64,000 bases of DNA, from positions 2,170,001 through 2,234,000 of the forward strand of contig CP110630.1 in NCBI GenBank assembly GCA_026210745.1, in the 5' to 3' direction. The position numbers and the translations under genes are program-made. Below, one piece after another: positions 20,924 through 31,945 of the stretch. The notes under the pieces were generated by a model that had not been told where the DNA came from, ran no database searches, and saw only the letters and a program-made list of their open reading frames with translations. The first letter of the stretch is position 1. Each line of letters begins with the position of its first letter. The DNA is from Exobasidium rhododendri. Its lineage: Eukaryota; Basidiomycota; Exobasidiomycetes; Exobasidiales; Exobasidiaceae.

Positions 20924-23633
20924 CTTCAGCGATCGAGAATGGTGTGGAGATGATCAAGTGGAAATGCTGTAAGAGTAAGCAGCGCTGTCGAAGGTGAGAA
21001 GACAGTGGGCGATGCTTTTCCTTTCAAAAACGGGGGAAATCTTTAGGGAAAAGGTCTTGAGGGAAAGGGAGGAGGAGCTGGAGGAAGGGCGTCTGAGAGG
21101 AAAGGAATGTAGAGCGCCCCTCCATCTCTGTCGCTCCATGTCTCCGTCCCTTTTGAATGGGAGTACGACCGTCCTGAGATCGAAAGCATCTGGGCGTCTG
21201 GTTGACAGCAAGTGTAAGAGAGGCAAATGATCAGTATTTGTCAGAGGGCGCCAAGCGGGGTGGAAAATGTTACTTCTCAATTCGAAGGATAAAGCGGTGA
21301 GTGTTACATTCACGCCTCTTGCGCGCTGATAAGGAAAACCCCCCAACTCCGACCATGCCGCCGCTATACTTCCCCATCTGAAGTGAGCACGAGCACGCAA
21401 GAGTCGGTGGAGTAAGACGAGGTACGTGCGGCTTCGTATCGGTCTCTTGCAACTTGGGAGCATAGCTATCTGATTAACGTCAGTCCTTGGACGGCACTAC
21501 TCCGCAGTCTTATGTCCTATACAAGGTTCGTGCCTGAGTACAGTATACTACAACAACAAGCTGGGCACTTGGATCCGCTTGAGAGAGGTAGTTTGAAGGT
21601 GCCCTATCCGCCGCCGCTGTAATTATTCCTTTCTTATCTGCCTCGAGGAAGCTCGTATACTTCAGCAGCAAAAAGAAGAGTCGGTCGACGCCCCGTCGTC
21701 CAAGATTCCGACCTGCCGTGGTGTTGCAAATGTCTGTCTACCACCGGTGCGCAGAAGAGAGACTGCTGTCCGAGGGAATGTGGAGCCTCCTTCTACTGAG
21801 ACACCGAGAATGCGTATGTCTTGCTATGCCCCAGATGCAAACGCGAGCAGGGGAGCTCCGTTGCAGTGGAGTATCCTGATAAAAGAGTTGCACACCCCGC
21901 TCGGATGACGCACATCAACTTTGGCAATGAAGGTGAATGCAGAGATGCGTTTTCTTTTGAGCTCGTTTCTTCTTACCTAACATGACCTTGTATGACGAGA
22001 CCAGTCATAGGCGACGTCTTCTACTGTTGAGTATCCCCGTCTTTGTCGATGACGTGATCAAAAAAGGGGGATTCCTCTCCCTGGAGTTACTTTACCTTCA
22101 TTTGGCAGGTGGGAGCACCGTACAGTAGCAGCCTTTCGTGTCGCAGGTCGTCGATCACCAATAATAGTGACTGCACCGACAATTTCTTAGGAAGAACGTC
22201 AGCATTTATTGCGCGATGCCTCATACCAAGGATGTAGAGAGGGGAGAGAGAAGAGAGGGGTCGCACGAAAGAGCAAAGCTGGTGTACAATTGCATTGTCC
22301 TCACCTACATTTAGACGTCGGCACCAAGTGGCCAGGGTGAAGGGAAAAGGCGACAGTGAACAAGGGACACTGAATCAGGAGAACAATAAAGGACCTCAGA
22401 GAAAGGAGCGCCACAAAGCGCACTGCCAGACTCGGAAGCAGGGAGACGTCCGTTCTGGATAGCTCCCATTTTCTGTGTTTTAGATCAAGTATGTTCTGCA
22501 TTGAAGGGAATCGTGTTCTTCTCCTGTAGAATAGCCTCCAGCTCGCAAGGTGCGGTCAAAGTAAGAAAGTAACCGGGAACACTCTGACAGCGATGTGGAC
22601 AGCAAACAAAAGCCTAGGCTCCGTCTTTCTCGCTCGAGTGGACGCCCCTTGGTCCCCCAGGCGTCTCTTGCAGTCACCTGGCGCCTGTGGTAAACTCCTC
22701 AAAGGAGTGTTTTCCAATCGCCTTCACGATGGCATGTGGCATTCAACGGTCGGCATTATCATTTAAATAGTGCAATCGATGATGCAATTGTCCACTGAGT
22801 GAATTGGACCTCCTATCATCTCCCCCCCTACCTTCTCACGCTTTGATCGCTCTTATTTAGGAGGTGTTCCTCCGGGCTACCGTCCGCCGATGCGTCTATC
22901 CTGACCCAATCCTCCCACATTGGCAAGCGGCGTCCTTCATTTGCAGACAAGTGCTTCTTCCTCTTTCCTGTGCCTGCTCCCACACCCCAAGTAAGAAGGA
23001 ATAGGAAGTCAGTGCTGTGCCCAGGTGACGGGTATAAGCAGGCACACGGGAAAGCGCGCTCGTCCCCTCCGACAAATAACGAGGCGGTCGTCTTCGCCCC
23101 TGACAACTCTCGTTCTCTCATCTGTCAGGGGGGCACAACGAAGCATTCTCGGCACACATCTCATTGATCTTTCTTCTCACAGCACAGGCAACTTGCCCTT
23201 ATACGTACACTCCCAGTACTTCTGCTGACTACGAAAGTGTCTTGCTTTTTTCAATGTCGGAAGAATGCTCCGACACAATATTGCCCTTACTCTCAAGCTG
23301 ACTTGACATTTTCCCACTTTATCCTTCCGTAATTGTATGTAGTCTCCTTCCTGGTCAGGAGTGCAACAGCAGCAGCAACAGCAGCTTATCTCTCACAAGA
23401 CACTTGCAATGCACATCGCAGCCCTTCTTACACTACCTTGGCAGAGCAAAAGGATATAAGACCCGACCATCCTTGCGTCCTCCTTCTGCTTTTATCTCTC
23501 TTCAGTACTCATACTTGCGGTCTCTGAGCTACTACACCGCACCTCCGTCCAAGTCTCCTCCTCCTTGAATATCGATTTGAGCACAATCTGCATTTGATTC
23601 GCAAGATAACTACAGCTTTTCTACATCGTCATT
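20924..23633. other. 2.7-kb region without a convincing gene
   Basis: This is the largest gene-free stretch. ORFs on both strands are short, lack family features and have no splice partners I could join. A Cys-rich open frame with one stop lies at 21638-21987. Sequence from about 23170 to 23600 is pyrimidine-rich and looks like the promoter/5' UTR of the secreted protein gene. The rest could be a long upstream regulatory region or an unannotated non-coding RNA. Confidence 0.5.
21638..21987 (+). pseudogene. Possible decayed Cys-rich (zinc-binding-like) gene fragment
   Basis: One + frame encodes WCCKCLSTTG, then CCPRECGASFY, a TGA at 21797, and in the same frame YVLLCPRCKREQG. The spaced Cys pairs (CCxC, CCxxxC, CxxC) resemble small zinc-binding proteins, and they continue on both sides of the stop. 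There is no clear ATG. It could be a decayed host gene, a short real protein ending at the stop, or chance. Confidence 0.25.
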
Positions 23634-24416
23634 ATGTGGTCCAAATTGTCTCTTATCTCCGTCGTAGCCCTCGTCCTTCTACTGGGCTCTCCCGCCGTCT
23701 TGAGCGCTCCCGTGAGTATCAAATGTTGTGGGTCGCTAAGCTTGAGTGTATTCTGACTGTAGTGACCGAATTTCCTTGATAAGATGTCCCGCGAGCAACC
23801 AAACAAAGTGCAGTCCTTGGCAAGACGAGGGGATCTTCTGTCATCACAAGAGGTCGACCACCAAGAAAAGAGGTGGTTTACTTCAGCTGCTCCTGCAATG
23901 AGTGGTGGAAGTCAAGACGTCGATCATCACAAGTCCACGGGTGGAGACGACCACAAGAATAGCCACAAAGGAAACAGGAAGGATGACCACCGAGATCGCC
24001 ACTCTGAAGCTCTGAGTGAAAGAGACGGACAAGTGGCAGGCCCTAGAGGAGGGCCTAAAAAAGAGCCAATGGGTGGATCTTCGGGAGGTCCAAAAGGAGG
24101 ATCGACGAAAGGACCCAACGGAGGACCAGAAGGGCCAAAAGGAGGACCTAATGGAGAACCAGAAGGAGGACCAATGGAAAAAAGAGACGAATGGAGAGAA
24201 GAGCAACATAGCAGCCACCACTATGACAGCGACGATGATGGCTTTGGAGGACCTGACTTTGATGACGAGAACGTCTACCCTATACGACCTGGTGGCGCTC
24301 GTGTTGGACTAGGAGTTGGAGCTGGGGCTGGTGTTGGGATTGGAGGCGTGAGCGTGGGTGTGGGTGTAGGTGGACCAGGCGCAGGCGCAGGCGTTTTCAT
24401 CAAGAGGGACGAATGA
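23634..24416 (+). CDS. Secreted Gly/Pro/His-rich protein with Kex2 sites
   Basis: A 236-aa protein in two exons, 23634-23711 and 23784-24416. Exon 1 is almost exactly a signal peptide, MWSKLSLISVVALVLLLG followed by SPAVLSAP. Dibasic Kex2 sites follow at RR40-41, KR55-56, KR159-160 and KR233-234, the last leaving only Asp-Glu. Between them are a His/Asp-rich stretch (DVDHHKSTGGDDHKNSHKG), imperfect GGPK/GGPN/GGPE repeats and a final V-G-A-rich block (GLGVGAGAGVGIGGVSVGVG). It has no Cys and no catalytic domain. It may be a cell-wall, matrix or multi-peptide precursor. The intron acceptor is ATAAG; secretion is well supported, function unknown. Confidence 0.8.
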
Positions 24417-24781
24417 TTGCACACGCTAGCTTTCTCCTTTTGCTCTTCTGTTCTCCATTTTCCGTCTCTGTGAGACCCGCTCCTGTCGTTATTGTACGAA
24501 TCTAGCTTGCTACCTGAATCTCGAAATGCTATCGATTGATTTCTATCCTGGTTTTCCTCTTACATCGCGCCCGTTCGAGAGAGTCACAGCTGTGATGTGT
24601 ACCTCGCTTGAGATCTTAGATCCGTCGCCTTTCGTAAGCTGTGATGTACTGATGGGCTTTGTAGCGCTGAGAAGGAGGAGACATCTACCGAAGCACCTCA
24701 TTGTGCACCTCATTGCGCAGTCAAGAACAGCAAGTAATGGTGAGGCTTCTCACGTCAGTAAACATGGGGTCTCTCGCTTCG
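24417..24781. other. Convergent spacer, no gene seen
   Basis: 365 bp between the stops of the secreted protein and the PIN-like protein; 3' UTR sequence only. Confidence 0.5.
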
Positions 24782-25951
24782 TCATCGACATTCTTTGCTA
24801 ATTCCATCAGCGGTAAGCCAGCTGGCAGCAGTAGGCGCTACTATCAGTCGGTCTCCTAGCGTTGCGTCGCCCATTCGCAGATGCTTGGCATACTGAAGAA
24901 GGGCATTGCCATCCGCACGCTGCCCATACTTGATCCACTGCGCATTCACACCACGAACGTCTTCCGAGCAGTCAAAGTGTGGCGGAGGTAGGGCCAAGGC
25001 TAAGCAGAATTGTGGCAATCGCTCGAGATTGCCTTCCATCTTGTCCTGTGAAGCCGGGAACATGACTAATTCTCTCAAGAAGAACAGGGAGCAAGCCAAA
25101 GTTTCCCGAACCGAATTAGACATCCGTCGAAGCTCATCGTCCGATGCATCTTGCCGCCTGCCATCGTTGTCAAGGACCGTCAATTCCATACTCTTCCATT
25201 CTGCACAGGTGACCTTCTCAGAGGCTTTCTGTGCCACTAGACCTGGTGCAAAGGAGGCAGTCGTGTCTGTTCCAAGACTCTCGCATCCGAATCTTTCATC
25301 CAAGAATCGAGTTGCTTTCCGTGCTACCAAATTGAGATAATGATCGCCTTTCTTCAGTACGTCTAGTGTTCTCAGTGCTTCCATTGGAATGACTACTCGA
25401 CAGTCGCCTTCTTTGAGCCAGTTGTGAATCGTACGCAATGAGTAGATGAGAAGACTGACATCTGCCACAACGATCTTCTTGGCATTTGTCGAGCCTTCGT
25501 GTTTTGTATTGGATGTTGACGATGATGACTTAGGTGAGCTCTTCCCAGCACCGAAAAGACCGTTGCTTTCCGCATTAGTAGAAGGTGGTGATCTCCTGCC
25601 TCCTTGACCATTGAGAGCATTCTTGCTTCTACATCCACCTTTCCAACCTCCGCCCCAGCTGCACTTATCCTTTCTCGAACTTCCTCCTTCCTCCTTCCTG
25701 TGCTGTAGTTGATCCACATCACCCTGAAGCTTGTCCACTCTGTGTTGCAAGAACAGCGTGCCCATAGCTCGACACAATGCTTCCTTCGTTTCACACTTTC
25801 GCCTTGTGGCGCCAATGACTGAAGTGGAAGCTGAAGTGGACGACTTTGTCCGCTCCATGCTGGTCGAAGACGACATTGCATAGTGTGACGTGGTTAGTGA
25901 GGTCGCAGTTGCACTGCTGGACATTGATAGAGTTGGCGAAGAAGTCGCCAT
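24782..25951 (-). CDS. PIN-domain-like protein
   Basis: A single-exon gene, 389 aa. The first ~165 residues are low complexity (Ser/Thr then Lys/Gly-rich). The folded part starts KKIVVADVSLLIYSLRTIHN, with the acidic Asp of a PIN nuclease strand, and goes on to DCRVVIPMEALRTLDVLKKG and ARKATRFLDERF, the arrangement of PIN domains in Smg5/6 and Swt1-like proteins. An acidic cluster near DNDGRRQDASDDE and the C-terminal DRLIVAPTAASWLTADG follow. PIN domains often cut RNA. Whether all acidic residues needed for cutting are present cannot be settled by eye, so nuclease activity is uncertain. Confidence 0.7.
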   Translation of the reverse strand: MATSSPTLSMSSSATATSLTTSHYAMSSSTSMERTKSSTSASTSVIGATRRKCETKEALCRAMGTLFLQHRVDKLQGDVDQLQHRKEEGGSSRKDKCSWGGGWKGGCRSKNALNGQGGRRSPPSTNAESNGLFGAGKSSPKSSSSTSNTKHEGSTNAKKIVVADVSLLIYSLRTIHNWLKEGDCRVVIPMEALRTLDVLKKGDHYLNLVARKATRFLDERFGCESLGTDTTASFAPGLVAQKASEKVTCAEWKSMELTVLDNDGRRQDASDDELRRMSNSVRETLACSLFFLRELVMFPASQDKMEGNLERLPQFCLALALPPPHFDCSEDVRGVNAQWIKYGQRADGNALLQYAKHLRMGDATLGDRLIVAPTAASWLTADGISKECR

Positions 25952-26315
25952 TGTATGGCGTTCGTAAAGGTCGAACAGTCTAGAGGATCGTCAAGTATCT
26001 TAGTTGCGTACGCTGCTCAGCATGATACAATAATTTCCAACTTCAAGCTTTTTTACTCTCAATCTTAGAATTTACATTTGGACAGCCTACTTTTGTTTGA
26101 CCGGGCTGAGCTTTCATTTACATTTCTCGCTATCCACTCAGATCTCCAGAGGTCAGTCCGGACCCCTACCGGTACTGCATGATCAATTATGCATTGACGC
26201 GTGCGATAAGCGTATTGGCAGGGCAATAAAATCGGCGGTATAGCAGGCGAGAATTACTCATGACGTGAGCTTGGTTTGAAATCACTGGACAACGGGTAAT
26301 ATAATTGTCTACACC
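25952..26315. promoter_or_regulatory. Promoter of PIN-like gene, no gene seen
   Basis: 364 bp between the PIN-like start and the Mdm31/32 stop, both on the minus strand; contains AT-rich patches at 26030-26110. Confidence 0.5.
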
Positions 26316-29235
26316 CTACACGATCTCACTCTGCAAGCTGAGCGATGAAGTGTCTCCTGGGGGCTGGCTTCGACTTCTGGTCGAGCTGTCTCGAATCAAG
26401 AGGGCGTACTGTAGTACGTTCTCACTAAGTTTTCGAAGCCACCATTGTGATACACTCTTGATCCGTTGGTTGGTTGCACGATGCGAAGACACATGATGGG
26501 CGAGCGCTTCGTAGATCTGAAGGTGGGAGTGATTGGGCACGATGAGAAAGAGAAGCGTTTGAGCACCATCGTGGCCGTCTTTGTACTCACCTTTTCAGAA
26601 ATGACAGGCAAGAGACCCGTCTGTGCGAGATCCAGAGCACCGTCGAATTCACTCTGCGACGGGGAGTGGAAAGAGAAGACCGTGCGATCAGTTTACGCTT
26701 AACTCCAACCACCAAAAGAATTCTTCCCGACATACTCACCAGATCCATGACGACACGACAATGAACAGGGATCAGCGTCTGATTCGCATTCATGAACGCC
26801 ACAATCGGTCGAACAAAAGTCTGTGTTCGGTAATTCAGATCGCTTGAGAAAAGGGGAACAGCAGCTTTGATGTCCTTGAATCGCACGTCCAGATCAATGA
26901 CAACGCTGGCAACATGAGAAGACGCTGCTAATGCTTTTTGAGCATTCTCTTCGCCAACTTGGTCTATGAGCGCATCTTTTACAATTGTCTCGGTTTTGCT
27001 TTCATCGTCACCGCCACCGCTACCTTGCTCCAGGCGTTCATCAAGCTCCTGCACAGAGTCGCCACTTGCTTCGCGATTAGCGTTCACCGCATTCGCTACA
27101 TTGTCCATCTCCTTTCTCCAACTACGCTTCTTTTTCTTACTGGATTCGTCCTCATCCCGTAGAATCTTGAGATCTGCCTCCCTTTTCTTCCAAGCTCCTT
27201 CTGCATTCGGTCCCACTGTTGTCATGGGTGCTTGGATAGCCGGTCCGCTCAACCTATGTTGACCAGGAATGGGCATCTCCTCGCCGTGCTCCTTGTTCAA
27301 GTGCTCTCCACTGACAGCGTTACTTAGATTGTCCAGCATATCACTGATGATGACGTTGATATCAATATCCGACGAAGCTTCTTTGGGCAACTTGATATCA
27401 GCTACGAGATCAAATTGACCAGATCGAATCCAGGATACCGGTCCATGAACATCTGATTGATTCTGGATATGATCGATGTTGATACCGTCAATCCGAAGTC
27501 TCGATAGAGTCTTCCATCGCCCCGTCATTATTTCTCTCTCTTTACCGGTCGTTCTACCGATACTCTGAGGTTTGTGAAGACTGAGAAGGCATCCGTCTAC
27601 CTGTCCAGTGATCCTATCGGCACACAAGATGTCGTAGAACAGCCATTGACGACGAAGCCTAGGTATTTGAGCTTCAAAGATGCTGAAATTGAACGGTCTA
27701 AAGTCGCCAGGCTGATAAACAGTCACCAGAAAATCACTAACAGTGAGTGACGCCAGCTCGAATCCGCTATTCTTTCCTTGACGTCGTGCCTCTCGAGGAT
27801 CGTAAGGCTTTTCCTTGTCCCAAAACACGTTGCGGCGGTCTGATCGAGCAAAAGGAAGCAGAGACAGAAGAGGGGACATCAAGAGCGAACCTCGTCAGTA
27901 GCTTTCCTTCAGCAGGAAAAGTCAAGCACATCACTCACCAACGATACCCCTCACTCCTTGTACCACTGCGTCTTCTACTAGCCCTTTCCCATCCAGCCAT
28001 CTGCTAAAGCTGAGCTTGACCTCTATTGTGTCCACACTCAAGTCGAACATGCTGAAGTTGCTGTTGATGTGCTCTCCGTTCACGTCACTTTGCAGTGAAG
28101 CAAGCTCTCCTCGAGCTTTGTCACTCATGGGAGGCACTACTTCTGCGTCATCGTATTCATTGAAATGCGTTCCTTCCCAAGCCATTCCTTGCCCAGCAGT
28201 GACTGCAGTCATTCTTCTCTTCTGTGGCTTGCTCTGCCTTCTTTCACCCTTTTGAAGTGCCAATCTCTCCTTTCTCAGAGTTTCCGCATCATGGCCGTAT
28301 GCTCTCCTGGATATGAAGACATTTTGGAAACATATCCTGGAGTCTTTCCACTTTGGCACAATAGCACTTTCAAAGATGACTGTCACCCCTGTTTCATGCG
28401 TGAGGTAATCTGCAATCTTGCGAGCAATCCACTCTTGCATATTTAAAATATTGAAGGCGGAAAACACTAGCGAAACGGCTGTTGTAGTACCGACGATGAT
28501 GAAGATGACGGTTCCCAGGCCTCCCAAAGTGAAGAAAGCGGAAATATCGTCTGCGTTGAAACGTCGAAAACCTCGAATGGTGAACCACTTGAATCGGATC
28601 CTCAATCGGGTCCAGAATCCTTGAGCAAAGCGCAGTAAGTCCTCCTTCGAAGGTCTACTCGGGCGTGTCCATCTTGAGGAAGTCGAAGATAACGAGTCAG
28701 GAAGAACAGTCTCCTCAGAAGACGGCAAGCCCGAAGCTTCTGCCTGACTTCGTTTGCTCTGTTCCTCCTGCGCTGCTCTGTATTCAGCCTTAGCTTCCAG
28801 AGTGCCTTCCTCTCGTGCTCGAATAGCGAGCTCCCGCAGAGATCTAGGGTAATTGTGGAATGGTAACCGAGACATATCCATGACATCCTTCGTCTCTCTT
28901 CTTCCTTGTGCCTTACCTGAGTCTTCAATACGGAGTCGATCTGAGTCAGAGGGGTCTCTGTGACGAACGATCGAGGTAGAGAAGTGTCGACGAATACCGT
29001 GGGACTCCTTGACAGGTAAAGAGGAGAAGAAGTCTCGAATGGTAGAGTAGCGCTCGCTGTGCAGTCCCCCGATCGACATTTAGTGAGCAATCTTTATTCG
29101 CATACGAAATAGAGCTACTCACACATCGGCTCGATATGGTCGAGAGGTCGGAGGAGGAAGATGTCGCAGCGAGCGAAGGCTGTTGCTCGAACGTAAGCTC
29201 TCCCTTCTCAATCCTGCGCGCAAAGGAGCTTGCAT
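26316..29235 (-). CDS. MDM31: Mdm31/Mdm32-family mitochondrial inner membrane protein
   Basis: Yeast Mdm31/Mdm32 are inner-membrane proteins needed for mitochondrial shape, inheritance and lipid handling. Exon 1 (29235-29123) encodes a classical presequence, MQAPLRAGLRRESLRSSNSL, rich in Arg and free of acids; it joins in frame to ERYSTIRDFF across an intron at 29122-29057. Then come WFTIRGFRRFNADDISAFF, a membrane segment (TVIFIIVGTTTAVSLVFSAF), HETGVTVIFESAIVPKW and DRRNVFWDKEKPYDP, and VPLFSSDLNYRTQTFVRPIVAF near the end. The last exon starts IYEALAHHV. Five exons were read; protein about 890 aa. Which of the two paralogues it is closer to is not decided. Confidence 0.9.
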
Positions 29236-29578
29236 ATCGCAGACGACAAGAATTGGTACAATGTCGATAAATGTCCGGTTGTCAGTGTGACATTAAGAAT
29301 TGGCTCCTGGCTCCTTCGACCCTGGACAGCCAATCTTTGACAGGTGTCTGTGATCGGATGGGGAACGGCAGCGAGCCTCTACGAGTAGGTACGCACTCCC
29401 CTTCTTGCAGACGCCAAGTAAAGCGGTACGCAGAGGGAAAAAAAAGGAAATCGAAGCAACCCTTTTCCACACGTGTGTTGCTTTGCCCTGGGGGGTGGAG
29501 GCAGGGCCTGATGAGAAGGCCCGAATACTACGTAAGTGAGAAGAAAGGGAACAGACGATCGTCTATCTTCATACATAC
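29236..29578. promoter_or_regulatory. Divergent promoter shared by Mdm31/32 and Mix23 genes
   Basis: 343 bp between start codons of two mitochondrial genes. No gene seen inside. Confidence 0.5.
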
Positions 29579-30607
29579 ATGTCTTACTCTTGGACCGTTG
29601 GCAGTGATCGCAGCAATCCACTCTCGGGAGAAGCGAGCGCGAAAGCGATGTTGGGGTCTGCGGCGGTGGAGCAACCATTGACACCTCCTTCGGTCCGCAA
29701 TGTGAATGTGTCAACTTGCTTGAACATCAGCCAGTTTCGAGGTGAGATTTGAGTGTGTACAATGACCTCGTTGCTCCCACAGTGGCTTACTGGTGGTGCT
29801 TTCCCTTGAACTTAATCTGTGAAGCTTTGATGCAAGAGTACAGGTCGTTGGACGATCTTGTTACAACACGACTAAACAGGACATTGTCCAATTCAAGGAC
29901 CTCCGGATTCACGCATTCACCTTCTCTTCTCAGCACGCATATCACCTCCAACACTTCGGATGATCTGGGAAAGTCGACCTACTCGAGAGCTCCAGAGCAA
30001 GCCTGTCTATCATTCTGGAACGAGCTTGTGAATGTATGGATAGGAAGAGAAGAGGTGCTGGAGTATTGCATGAAGGTGGAAGAGAGAGAGAGACTACAGA
30101 AGCTTCGATTGAAGGCAGGAGAAGAGTGGATCCTGAATAATGACATTGAGAAGAAGAGTCGAGAGAGTGGGTTCGGTAAAACAGGGTGGGGTCTGAATAG
30201 AGCAAAAGGCGATCCATTTGACTCTAGGGCTTCTCGCAGTGAAGATAGTGGCGAGTCACTGGTGAGTCAGATGGACAGCCACGCTCAAACAGCAAACAGG
30301 ACAGAGTGGGAAACGTATAAGGAGATCACTGACATTACCGAATCTACTCTAAACAGAGGCGTCAAATGAAAAACGAATTTGCAGTCGAGGCTATCATTCG
30401 CAAGAGATCGCTAGATGGTGAGACCGCGGTGGGGCTGGAAAGGGAGAGTTTCCCTCCTAATGGTTCTTGCCTCTCCTTCTCCTTACAGTCTTCAAATCAA
30501 AATGCCGTTTCTTTAGCCCAACGTTTTCCGAAGGCATCAGGGGAGAGCACGAGCGGTCGATGTGGAACGGTGTTGCTACTCCTGCAGCACAGCAAGCGCA
30601 ACAGTGA
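29579..30607 (+). CDS. MIX23: Mix23/Cid2-family protein (CCDC58, caffeine-induced death protein 2)
   Basis: A 255-aa protein in exons 29579-29741, 29837-30261, 30357-30417 and 30489-30607. The N-terminal block STCLNISQFREYRSLDDLVT continues into TTRLNRTL, matching the Cid2 pattern 'FLR.SR.IDD.ITTRLNR'. CLSFWNELVNVW, EEVLEYCMKV and RRQMKNEFAVEAIIRKRSLD/VFKSKCRFF follow, again as in Cid2/Mix23. Yeast Mix23 is an intermembrane-space protein tied to import stress. The single intron after exon 1 has two in-frame acceptors, CAG at 29782 and AAG at 29836; the second matches the family. The C-terminal extension after FFSPTF is specific to this gene. It diverges from the Mdm31/32 gene. Confidence 0.85.
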
Positions 30608-30814
30608 TCCCCAGAGATCACTGGTCTCGTATACATAAAGTACACTGGTCCTCATACATTCAAACCCACCACTCTGCACGCAAATGCTTTCGCGATGCCA
30701 CCCTTGTAGCAGTCTATTTGATACATCATGTCGTCAAGATTAATAGTACAATCAGTCAATATCTGCATCGTAGAGACTAAGGGTTTAGTAAAGTACGGAT
30801 GAAGTCGGTAAGAA

Positions 30815-31714
30815 TCACCCTTTGCACTCACATTGTTGTCGCAGGGCTCTTTTCTTAGCCTGGAGGATAATTGCTTCTATCTGACTTCGATCTGGCACAG
30901 GTGGCGGTACTAGCTCTTCGCTATCCAGTACATTCAACAGAGCACTAACTCGAGCTGAATCACCTGCTGCTTTCCGTTGTGGTTCGCCATCGACGTCCAT
31001 ACTCTCAGAAGGAGCGACGGCGTCGTTTGCCTCTTTTTGAATTTCTTCTAGACTCTTTGGTTTTGGACGTGGTACAGTCTCAGGCAAATCCATTTCTGAC
31101 GCATCCTCGCCCAATTCCTCTAAGAGATCTGCACGACCTTCTTTCCATGCCTGCTCCTCTGCCAACTCTTCGGCTGCCAATATCAGGCCATCGTTTTCAT
31201 CATCGTCTCCATAGTAGCTAGGTGGTTGATTAGCAAAGCGTTTGTACTTCAGCGATCGATAGGACTCCATCTCTGCTTCTTCCTCTACGGTCCTGTTCAA
31301 TAGTTCTTTGACGCCTGGTAAGTCTTTTGCCCTCCCGAAATATTTGTAGCCCCTCGTCCCTGGCACTTCTCTACCTGCATCATCCAACATTTTTGGAACA
31401 CCTCGTTTGTAGTTTGCACCACCTAATGATACAATTTGATGCTCCCACGCTCCTTTTTCTCGAAGCAGCTTATTGATCTCATCGTTGACATCTCGAACTT
31501 CATAGTCTGTCAAGCCAAAGTCCTGAATCTTGGACACCTTCCTACTGATCTCCCTCAAGACTTCCCCTCTCCATTTCTCACATTCTCGGAGATTCGAAAC
31601 TCGACCAGCGACTCTCGGTCTCTTTGCACTAGAAGGCGCAATTCCTAGCTCTGCTGCTTGTGCTTGTCTGAATCGATAGAGTGTCGATTGCGCCTTCTCC
31701 TGATTTCTCGCCAT
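30815..31714 (-). CDS. ISY1: Pre-mRNA splicing factor Isy1
   Basis: A 299-aa component of the Prp19/NineTeen complex that acts at the spliceosome catalytic centre. Starts at MARNQEKAQSTLYRFRQAQA, the near-invariant Isy1 beginning. Further hallmarks are LRECEKWRGEVLREISRKVS, IQDFGLTDYEVRDVNDEINK, LREKGAWEHQIVSLGG and RGYKYFGRAKDLPGVKEL. The frame is open for 69 codons upstream, but that part is unlike the family and probably 5' UTR. Single exon. The gene is divergent from Nsp1 with only 231 bp between starts. Confidence 0.95.
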   Translation of the reverse strand: MARNQEKAQSTLYRFRQAQAAELGIAPSSAKRPRVAGRVSNLRECEKWRGEVLREISRKVSKIQDFGLTDYEVRDVNDEINKLLREKGAWEHQIVSLGGANYKRGVPKMLDDAGREVPGTRGYKYFGRAKDLPGVKELLNRTVEEEAEMESYRSLKYKRFANQPPSYYGDDDENDGLILAAEELAEEQAWKEGRADLLEELGEDASEMDLPETVPRPKPKSLEEIQKEANDAVAPSESMDVDGEPQRKAAGDSARVSALLNVLDSEELVPPPVPDRSQIEAIILQAKKRALRQQCECKG

Positions 31715-31945
31715 CGCTGCTGCCTTTACACAGGGGGAGATTGGCAGAAGAAAGCAGTCGAAAGTAGGTGGTAGGGGGAGTCTTTCTGTGTCTCCTTCGA
31801 TGCTTTCTGGAGTGGGTAAATTAGATCCACGTGCGGCCTGCTTGAGCGCGACTTTCGAGTGTTGGAGCAGACATGTCTCCTTTCCCTCTTCGATTGTTCT
31901 CGTTTTCATCACCTTCCCCAATTACGCACAAATCCAGACTTGACA

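Noticed and set aside
20954-21463. 169-aa ORF on the minus strand next to the membrane-protein gene
   Set aside because: Composition is irregular, no domain, and it lies in the promoter of the receptor-like gene.
24417-24781. Transposon or repeat remnants in convergent spacers
   Set aside because: No terminal repeats, target duplications or transposase-like frames were found here or in other spacers.
31715-31921. 69-residue N-terminal extension of Isy1
   Set aside because: Isy1 proteins start at MARNxEKAQ; the extension has no similarity and likely is 5' UTR.
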